Assembly (NCBI GenBank): GCA_014281115.1
Contig: JACONQ010000005.1
Coordinates: 1,984,001 to 2,048,000 of the forward strand
Length of the DNA: 64,000 nt
From: Laburnicola sp. R22_1
Taxonomy: Eukaryota; Ascomycota; Dothideomycetes; Pleosporales; Didymosphaeriaceae
Reading direction: 5' to 3'
Both the position numbers and the translations under genes were made by a program. Below, in pieces: positions 55,481-64,000 of this stretch (its first letter is position 1; each line of letters opens with the position of its first letter). The notes under the pieces are model-generated. The model was not told the DNA's origin, did no database searches, and saw only the letters and a list, made by a program, of their open reading frames with translations.

Positions 55481-58400
55481 ATTTCTTAGGGGGGGAAGAA
55501 AGTAGTTAAAAAAGAAAAGGTAGAGAAGAAGATAAAATAACAGTATTAGTACTAAGTTAAATTAAAGTCTAATATATATATAATTACTAGAATAGGATTG
55601 TAAGCTACAGACCCTAATAATAGAGCCTAACTAACAATTAGATAGCTAGAAAATTAAAAGCTAAGAACTACTATGCTAACCATTATAAGAATCTAAACTC
55701 CTATAACTACTATAGCCTAAGCTATAATTAGAGTTTAGATTGCAACTTTAATAAGAACAAAGCATAGGGCTACCTTACTCTATAGCTTAAGTTCTACTAG
55801 GGCCTAAACCTAGGTGTGTAGCTTAGGCAGAGAAGTTAGAAGTAATAGCGAATAGACCTAAAAAAGAAGAAGAGAAAATTATACTACTACAGCTAAGCAG
55901 GGATAAAAAAGTATAGGCAGAATTAATAGACTATTAGAAAGCTAGATATATAGAAGAAGGCAAGTAGAATAGAACTTTAAAAGAATTATTAGTAGTCTAA
56001 AAGGGGGATAAGTTAGAGGATAAAGAGCTAATCTGCAGCACTATATTAAGCAAGACCTAACCTAGAAAGAAATAGGGGCTAGAGAGCAGACAACTAGAAG
56101 TGGAAGTAGTTTAGCCCTAAGATAGGGAAGAGCTACTACTATTGCTGCTAAAGAAGATAATAAGTTAAAAAGAATAAGAAAAGAGTAGTATATAGGGAGA
56201 ATCTTAGAATAAGGAAGGACTACTACTATTACTACTAGAAAGGATAATAGGCTAGGCGTAATAACGCCTAAAGAGGGGTATATATAGAGAAGGCTTAGTA
56301 ATATTAGAATTAGTGCCTAATAGAGAATTAGGCGCCTCTAAGGAACTCTTAATAATTAGATAAGGCCTACTAAAGTGCCTAGTAAGAAGTATTATAGTAG
56401 TATTACTAGAACTAAGCAGCTTACTAATTTTATTATAGATATAGGTATTTACTTCTAGTTACTCTATCTATAGCTTACGCACTTACTAATAACTCTACTA
56501 AAAAGAATTAGCTTAAGTGTTTCTAGTACATACTAGAGAGAATAAAGCTAGGTAGGCAAATTAGTAATAGAGAACTAGTTAAGAGCGAATTAGGCTTACT
56601 ATAGCAGTTAAAGGAGCACTACTAATATTAGGAAGTTGTCTAGTATAGAACGCAGCAGCCCTTAAGGAGAAGGCGCTAACTATTATTAATATACTAAAAG
56701 CAGAGATAATAACTTTAGACATAAGCCCCACAGGCTTAATTATAATTACTCTTAGCCGCACTAGAATTATAGTTAATGCGGCCTTAGCCTATAGTAAAAA
56801 GAAGGGTAGGAAAATAAGATATATAAGGAGTATAACTAGACACTAAGTGCTATTTAAAGTAATTACGCCTCTATTTATTAGTGCTTATATCTTTTATAAA
56901 AATGGCTTAGTATGGCTAATAAAATAGGATAGTATAGATAATAGGAGTGTTATTAGTAGAATTAGAGTTAATTTTAAAGCTGCCTATATCTTAAGCGAAC
57001 TGTGTAAAGTAGCCTAATAATAGATACTTAGTATAAATATTACGTAAGAGTTTTTATAATCTTATAAATAGTGCTAAAGTTATATAACTAATTTAAGAGA
57101 ATAACAATTAGGGTATAAGTTAGCAAGCTAAGGGATAATTAGGACAGGTATACGCACAATAGAATAGAAATAGTTATAGGACGTTATTAATAGGTAGTAA
57201 TAAGGGCTATAATAAGCCTTAATTACTTTTCTTACTATTACCATTATTATTATTACTAGCACTAGAGGCGTGGCTACTAAAGAAGAAGTTAACAGCAGCT
57301 ATAGTTAAGGAGAAAGTTAAGACTATTAGGTAGAAGAATTAGAATAGCAGAATAAGAAAGAAAGTAGGAGGATATAAAGGGCAGGTTATATACTCTAAGT
57401 GGCTATAAGGCTCTATTAGGTTATAGTAGGCAAGACGTGTGCGCAAATACTACTTCTAGACTAGTAATAGGTAGTAGTACCCTTTAAGAAAAGTGCAACC
57501 ACGTTACTACTAGTAAGAAAATCTAAGGGTAAATTAGGCACTTATAGATAGTAATTAAAAAGAAAATAGCTTATAGGCGCAAATAGAAAGATATAGTATT
57601 ATAAGGAAAGAAGTAGAGTATAGTAGGGATAAGGAATATATTTAAGTACTAATAAGCTATCTAAAGCCTAAGCAGCCTTTAAGTAAAAAGAGACTTTTGC
57701 AGCTGTTACTAGTAAGCTATAGGCTAGAACTACTACTCTTCTTTTACTCTTTTTCTTTCTTATACTTATTATAAAACCTATAAGCCTAAGTAACTCTAGC
57801 CTAAACTTAGGAATTCTGCAATAGCCTCTAAAAGAAGTCCTACTCTAGGGAGCGCTATAACTCTTAGGAAACTTAAGTCTAGGCTTTATTCTCTATATTA
57901 GTATTATAGGGAGAAGAAGAACTATTAGGCTAATAGTTAAAGCGTGCCTAATATCTTCTTAGAGCTTTTTCTCTTCCTTAAAATATATAAATTGCAGTTA
58001 CATAATAGATATGAGCTAAAAGTAGTGCTAGAACTATTTAAGAAGCTAATAAGTCTATCTCTAGGGTAGCCTAGTAAGTAGGTACTCTAGACTAGTTAGA
58101 AGTATAAATACGCGCAGTAGTAAAGCTTGTATAAAAAGAAGATTAGAAAGAAGCTAAATAAATAGTGTCTAAGGGTAAGGCTAAAGGATATAGAATTAGA
58201 GAGTTAGAGGTTAACTAAGGCAGAAATTTAAAGTTATTACTAATTATAAGACCCTTAAATATAGATATTACTTCTAGAAAGCTAAGTGTTACTTAGGTTT
58301 AAGTATTAAGGTTTATAACGCGTGCTTAACGCATAGAAGAAGAATTAGAAGGTAAAGAATAAAGGCCTATTTAATAGTTAACTTAAGAGGCATTTAGAGT

Positions 58401-59490
58401 ATACGCCTATAAAAAAAGAGATAGTATAGTATACCTGGAATAAAAGAGTATAGGGCGCTTTTATTATAAATATAGCAGGCTATATATACACTACTAAATA
58501 GCAGTTCTATATTATTATTAGTAAACTAGAAACACTAACGCTATGCTAGTAGGCATCTATTATAGAACAGAGTGTTATTACCTATAATAGAAGAATAGAT
58601 AAAGTTAATACATTTTTAGGTAGCAGTAGTAAACAGACTTAGCAGGTATATAGAATAAAGGCCTTTATTATTTAATAATGTAGACTATTAGGCCTAGTAG
58701 AATGTAACTCGCTTATTCTTAGTGTTGCATTATTACACTTCCTAACTATAGTAGAGAAAATAGAAGAGCAAGGCGTTAATTATAAGTTTATTAGGGTTAT
58801 AGTCTAACTAAAGTGTAAAATTATCTTAACTATTTACCTAGGGTTATAAACTATAAGGCAGGTTATTATTATTACTAACGCTCTGCTTAAGGACTGCAAA
58901 AACTTAGGCTATAATATTAAAGCTAATGCATACGTCTAAGAGAGGAATTACTTCCTAGAAGTTAGCCTAAGAGACTATTAGGATGCAAGGGACTTACGCA
59001 GAGACAAGAAGGTAATAAACATACTAATAGAGAGCTTTTTAGGCACTAGTAAAAAGTTAAAACTATTAGAGCCTATATTATTATTGCCTTAATAAGAAGG
59101 CTTACTACCGCCGCTGCTACTACTAAAACTAAGGCGGCCAAATACGTAGGCGCCTAGGGTATAGTTAATCTAAAAATAGAGAGGCATAATAAGGCAGGCT
59201 AAGTAAAGGCTTAAGAATAGTTTAGGGTTTAGAAGAATAAGAAGCTAAACTATAGAAAAATTATAAGAGTGTAGAGAGTAAGTAGAATAGGTAAGTTAGT
59301 AATAAAAATACGTAGGCGTTTATAGGCTGTTGTTTAAGGTTATATAAAGCTAGGTAATTAGCAAAGCTTACTATTAGAGGCGGGCCTAACCTTTGCTTAC
59401 TAGTAGGAGGCGCTATAAAATATTTAGAGTGTTTTCTAGAAGGGTGTTTAGTATGAAGCTTAATAGGGCTAAGCTTTTATAGGTAGAGAG
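55480..59490 (+). other. 3' extension of element E, possible third frame
   Basis: About 4 kb lies between the integrase end and the 3' LTR. No intact frame exists, but if TAG/TAA are read as RIP-altered Trp/Gln codons, long frames appear (for example 56100-56500, with two similar Leu-rich segments, ELLLLLLKKII and GLLLLLLERII). It could be an accessory frame or the remnant of another insertion; no inserted-element ends were found. Confidence 0.5.
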
Positions 59491-59493
59491 GTA

Positions 59494-59642
59494 TGTGGTA
59501 GAATAAACTCCACTACACAGGTTACGTGGTAAGCTAGTGCCTAATTAGCTCTTAAGGATTTAATAGGCGATTTCTTTCTTTAAGCACACAGAACTTAACC
59601 TATCTTACTACTAAGTTCTAATTAGGACTAGATTCTCCCATA
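59494..59642 (+). repeat. 3' LTR of element E
   Basis: 149 bp, starts TGTGGTAGAATAAACTC and ends AGATTCTCCCATA. It is preceded by the purine-rich AGGTAGAGAGGTA. Confidence 0.9.
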
Positions 59643-62600
59643 ATATTAGCCTAGTGTATATACTTTTTATCTAACTTTCTAGACTTTATAAAGTATATAA
59701 GATTCTTATAATTAGTATATATAAGTGTGTAGGGGATAGCTTAAAGTATATTATACTACTTTTTAGCTGCTTTAGTAACTATAAGCATCTTCTTATTATA
59801 AATTATATAGTTCGCCTCTATAGAAGTATATTTAGTAAAGAAGTAGGTAATTAGCCTAAGAACTCTTTCTATATTAAACTGTAAGAAGTACACTCTAAAG
59901 GCCTAGCCTAAGAAGTTAGTTTCTAATACTTTTTCCTTTTTAGTATTAAAGTAGGCTAGTATAGACTTAGTGCAGAGTACTTTCTTTAAGTAGTTAAAGG
60001 TCTACTATTATTTCTGCCTCTATAAGAAGAGAGTTTCCTTCCTAGTTAACTTTATTAATAGAGATACTACTTCTAAAAAGTTTTCTATAAACCTCTAGTA
60101 GAAGTTAGTAAACCCTAAAAAACTTTAAATACTCTTTATATCTATAGGAGAGGCCTAATTCTAGATAGCTTTAACCTTTTCTAGGTCTATACTAATCCCC
60201 TTTCTACACTCTATAATAAATCTAAGGTACTTAGTCTTAGTAACTATAAACTTATACTTCTTAATATCTAAGTATAGCTCTATCTTACCTAACTTCTCTA
60301 CTACCTATTATATTTTGTCTTAATAGTGTCTTAAAAATCTACTAGAAAATATAAAGATGTTATTTATATAGGTAGAGTAGAAGTTATTTAAGTACTTCCT
60401 TAGAATATAGTTAATATATCTCTAAAAGTACTTAGTATATTAGCTAGTCTAAAGGGGACTACTAGCTACATATACAACCTAAACTAGGTTTAGAAGACTA
60501 TTTTCTATTTTTCTCTGTTTACTATTCTTAACTTATAAAAGGCCTAAATTATATTTAATTTTGTTAGCTACTTGGCCTTAGCAAGGAGCTGTAATATCTC
60601 TTTAATAAAGGGGAGGAGGTAGCGGTCCTTCTTTAATAGGGTATTTAACGCTCTATAGTCTATATAAAACTATAGACCTTTTCTAGGTTTTCTTATAAAT
60701 AATACTAATACTATAGTGCTAGACTTACTGACCTAAATAAAGCTATAGTTAAGGTACTTTGTTAGTTTCTTATAGAGAACTAGTAATTCCTTTCTTAATA
60801 TACTATAGAGGGGGCTAAAGGGAATCTTTAAGGTCTTTCTATTCTTTTTAATAAGGGGAATTAAGTAATTAATCCTAGGGCCTTATAATAGGGGAAGTTT
60901 ATTAGCTTATTCTCTTAAGAAAACTTCTACTTAGTCTAGAAGCTCCTTAGGGAGATAGTCTCTTAGGTCTACCTTAGCCTTTAGGGCTAGGGCCTTTTAA
61001 ATATCCTTAAGAGAGGTAGTAAAGACTATTAGCCTATTCTTTTCTTTTATATTTCTCCTATTTAAGGTTATAAATAATATATCAAAGACTTTTTAACTAG
61101 GAGTAGAAGTTTATCTCCCCTACTTATCTCTAAGTCTTATATAGAAGGACTCTATATATATAGACTGTTTTCCTAGGGCTACTAATATAGTATTCTTCTT
61201 CTACTATAGTAACCTAAGAACTATTTTATAGTCCTCCTCTTTTCTATTAATATAAGCCTATATTATTTTAATATACCTCTTAATATCTATCTCTATACAA
61301 GCGACTTTATAGACTAAGGAGGTCACTCCTCTAAATTCTATTACTTAATAGGGATTATTTAAACTAATATATTATAGGTTAGCTTTCCTAGCAATCTTCT
61401 TAAATATAAAGATAGTAGTTAAACACCCTAAATTAAGTATAGTATATATAAAGGCAATATTATTAATAAGAGTATTTATAGTAATTAGTATTAAATCTAG
61501 CTATATCTTTTTATATATATTAAAGTTTTCTTTTAGTTCCTTTATAGTCCGCTTTATCTCCTCTCTCTAATAACTTCTAGGGGGAGAAGCTAGTTTTCTA
61601 ACTTTACTAAGCTATTAATATCCTTATTACTACTATTTATCTTTTAGGCCTTACTAGCCCTAGCTTGTATTAGAGGTATTATAGCTTAGAAATAAAAACT
61701 CTAGATACTATATCCCTTCTTACTATAGTAAAAGCATACTCCTTCTTTTTTGCGCTTCTCTAACTTCTTCTTAGAGACCTATTTAGCGCGCTTTTTAGTC
61801 TTTAGAGAGTTTACTTTAGTAGTTCTTATAGTGCTAGAATATATAAGTTTCTAATCTATAGTATTAGTAAACTTAGTAAAGGAGGAGGCTATTACGTAGA
61901 AGGACTTTAATATCTTTATATAGTAAATATTTTTCTTAACTATGTTAACTCTATTTATAAGTATTATAAGATTCTAGTCTTTAAAAATCTCTAGTATAAT
62001 TAGCCTATCCTATAAGTCTATATATAAGGCTCTTTAGTAAATATTCTTTAAGTTCTTTTAGTTGTCTTTATTAGCCTTAGTAGCTAGGCGCATAAAGTTA
62101 GTATTAAACATAGTTAGTAGGGTTTTACCCTATTAGCTAAGAAATAGCCTATTCTATACTTACTCCTCTACTAACTTATTATAGAAGCTTATATTTAAAA
62201 AACCCTAGAATTTATTTTTAAAATAGGTTCCTTTCTCTATAAAGGCTAGTGTAGTATCTGCTATCTTATCTATTAGCCTACTTATAATATAATTAACTGC
62301 GTTCCCTAGAAGGGGGTAATTTTTTTAAATTTTAGCCTTTATTGTGTATTCCTAATATTAGTAATCCTAATAGCTTTTAGAGAACAACTCTAGGTTAGGA
62401 AGCTAGGGGTACTAGCACTTTAGTAACGCTTTTCTAGGCACTAGTATTACTACTATTATTTAGAAAGGGGCTAAAGGCATAGTTTTTACTCTAGCGTATT
62501 ACTTTAATTAGGCAAGTTAATTAGTAATTACTCTTAGTAAGGTCTAGAGCTATTTACTAGTGTTTTATTAAGCAACTAGTATAACTTAAAGATACTTTAA

Positions 62601-62926
62601 GCTAGTAAGATAGCCTATAATTTATATTAGTATGTTTTAAAAGGCGCCCCCTTTTATATTCTAGGCCTCCTTCCTTCTTTAAAGAGGTGCTTAGGGCCTT
62701 ATTAACTTTAGTCTTATAGATACTAGCAAACTAGCTTAATCTTTTATATACACTTTATCTTATCGTAACCTTCTATATATAGTTTCTTAGTAAGGTTAGT
62801 AGTAATATCTATCTTTATAGCTTCTTGCTATTAGAGTTTAGTAACTTATTATATTAGGTAAAAGATAAAAATATTCTCTCTTTTATAAATAAACTCTAGT
62901 GCTTTCTCTATTATACTTGTGTTTTT

Positions 62927-63262
62927 GTTATAGGGTTAAGAAATCTTAATATCTAACTTAACTATATATTTGTTTATAGGGTTAAGAAATATTAGTGTCT
63001 AACTTAACTATGTATTTAATTATAGAATTAAGGGACCTTAGTGTCTAACTTAACTACGTGTTTGTCCTAGAGAGTTAAGGGATTTTAGTATTTAACTTAA
63101 CTGCGTATTTTGTTTATAGGGTTAAGGGATCTTAGTATCTAACTTAACTACGTGTTTGTTTATAAGGTTAAGAAATCTTAATATCTAACTTAACTATGTA
63201 TTTATTCTATAGGGTTAAGGAATCTTAGTATCTAACTTAACTGCGTGTTTATTTATAGGGTT
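62927..63262 (-). repeat. ~47-bp tandem repeat in the leader of element F
   Basis: About seven units, each with TATAGGGTTAAG(A/G), then CTTAGTATCTAACTTAACTA and a GTGTTT/GTATTT spacer. It lies between the 5' LTR and the gag region on the minus strand. Confidence 0.9.
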
Positions 63263-63324
63263 ATTCTTAGCGTATTAGAGAGATCTTGCAAGCTTCCCTA
63301 TTATAAGAGGTTAATTAAATTTAA

Positions 63325-63500
63325 TATAAAAGACTTTAAACTAAAAGGTTAGAGTTGCCTAAGTAAACTTATAAATTTAATAGAGTTTAATAGTAACTCT
63401 AGCTATAGACTTATATATACTCCTGGCTTGGCAGGAGCACGGACCTAGAACTCTAAGGCAGCAGGCCGAGTAACTATAGAAGGGCGCTTAACCCCTCACA
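63325..63500 (-). repeat. 5' LTR of element F
   Basis: 176 bp, starts TATAAAAGACTTTAAAC and ends CGCTTAACCCCTCACA. It pairs with 43872-44047. Confidence 0.9.
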
Positions 63501-63603
63501 GTACTATTCTTTTATATTATAGATAAAAGAGCTTTTTAAAAAAGTGTTCTACTAACTATAAAGTGCTATTTAAAGGTACACTTAGTAATAGTGCCTATAC
63601 TAT

Positions 63604-64000
63604 TATTAAAGATCTTTATTATGTAGAGATTCTAACTAAGGTTAAGTCTGCACTATACACAGAGAGAAGTAAAATAGGAGGCACTAAAATCTAGTACCTA
63701 GCACATAGTAGTAGTAATAAAATATATATAAAATAATAATAATTTGTTATTAACTTTCTTTATAGCAGTATTATTAATAGTAGTTAATAGACAGTCTACT
63801 ATCTAGTATAACTAAGTTATATATTATCTTTTAACTAGTAGACTATTAGAAAGCTATAGTGGACCTACGCAGAGTTATAACTGCAGAAGCAGTGTAAATA
63901 ATAGAATGCTTAACTATAGTTAGTTATTACGCTTACAATCTAGTAGCAGCGTAACTATAGTTTACTATATGTATAGCGTATAAAGTTTACCTTTTATAAT
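63604..64000 (+). repeat. Inverted copy of 26311-26715, runs to the window edge
   Basis: The match continues to the last base, so the repeat probably extends beyond the window. It lies in the older DNA that element F interrupted. Confidence 0.7.

Larger units (their letters stand above)
47310..59642 (+). mobile_element. Gypsy-type LTR retrotransposon E, nested in F
   Basis: The LTRs are both 149 bp (47310-47458 and 59494-59642), with ends TGTGG...CCACA altered by RIP. I count about 17 differences between the two, all transitions. A 4-bp ATAT duplication flanks it. A primer-binding-like TAGCGACCAACCTGC follows the 5' LTR. The element is 12.3 kb, unusually long: protease to integrase ends near 55.5 kb and about 4 kb follows before the 3' LTR. 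It is oriented opposite to F. Confidence 0.92.
46300..61760 (-). pseudogene. Degraded gag-pol of gypsy element F (interrupted by E)
   Basis: On the minus strand: a nucleocapsid-type zinc knuckle near 61700-61740 (CFYYSKKGYS, originally C..C...GH....C); reverse transcriptase near 60380-60950 with FIRKPRKGL, YIDYRALN and KKDRYLLPFIKEI, matching the start of the fingers and palm of Ty3/gypsy enzymes; and integrase near 46400-46660 with GLLKPLPL and IFIDFITKLSISR around the first catalytic Asp. TAG/TAA stops are frequent at Trp and Gln positions. Element E separates the reverse transcriptase end from integrase. Confidence 0.85.
43872..63500 (-). mobile_element. Gypsy-type LTR retrotransposon F, split by element E
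   Basis: The LTRs are both 176 bp (43872-44047 and 63325-63500), with RIP-altered TGTGAGGGG...CCCCTCACA ends and a 5-bp duplication GTACT (43867-43871 and 63501-63505). On the minus strand a polypurine tract (GGAGGGGGAGGAGA) sits directly before the 3' LTR at 44048-44062. Without element E the length is about 7.3 kb, normal for gypsy elements. The domain order on the minus strand is zinc knuckle, reverse transcriptase, [E], integrase. All differences I compared between the LTRs are transitions. Confidence 0.92.

Noticed and set aside
56579..56761. 60-codon minus-strand frame in element E
   Set aside because: Chance frame in RIP-altered DNA, antisense to the retroelement.
62927..63262. CRISPR-like array
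   Set aside because: The units are contiguous and variable without unique spacers, and the host is a fungus; it is a retrotransposon leader repeat.

Overview
The window is nuclear DNA of a filamentous ascomycete, most likely a Dothideomycete (Pleosporales-like). The evidence is short introns of about 45-120 bp with GTAAGT-type donors and CTAAC/CTAAT branch sites, recognisable fungal proteins (KRR1, ORC6, a UstYa-like DUF3328 protein, SET and DnaJ proteins), and a sharp split between a GC-balanced gene-rich part and AT-rich DNA that carries the marks of repeat-induced point mutation (RIP).

Gene-rich part, 1-15,725. In order: the C-terminal end of KRR1 (+), two adjacent SET-domain methyltransferase-like genes (+,+), a J-domain protein with a long charged coiled coil and a C-terminal Cys cluster (-), a membrane-anchored UstYa/DUF3328 protein (+), ORC6 (+), two small genes of unknown function assembled here from splice signals (+,+), then an EthD-like gene and an FAD-dependent aromatic monooxygenase (-,-). 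I worked out exon structures by hand; in every multi-exon model the summed exon length is a whole number of codons. The small-gene zone (9.4-13.9 kb) also carries local duplications: a 57-bp in-frame duplication around a start codon, a ~130-bp tandem duplication, a 15-bp x 13 minisatellite that is open on both strands, and a 95-bp duplication upstream of the EthD-like gene.

AT-rich part, 15,726-64,000. This is a stack of nested, RIP-degraded transposons. From 19.2 to 25.4 kb, a pogo/Fot1-type element (A, 62-bp terminal inverted repeats, TA target duplication) holds a second element (B2), which holds a third of the same family in the opposite orientation (B1). Removing B1 leaves B2 with exactly B1's length (2128 bp). 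At 30.6-32.7 kb is a Tc1/mariner element (C, DD34E) whose transposase appears to have two introns, and at 34.7-36.5 kb another pogo-type element (D). From 43.9 to 63.5 kb a minus-strand gypsy retrotransposon (F, 176-bp LTRs, GTACT target duplication) is split by a plus-strand gypsy retrotransposon (E, 149-bp LTRs). Scattered among them are at least 18 copies of a ~90-130 bp element with internal palindromes and 9-bp target duplications (called HP9 here). Several large elements landed in or beside HP9 copies.

One GC-balanced island, 27,056-28,380, survives inside the AT-rich DNA. It carries one small secreted-protein gene with six cysteines in mirror-symmetric spacing. No tRNA, rRNA or CRISPR array was seen.
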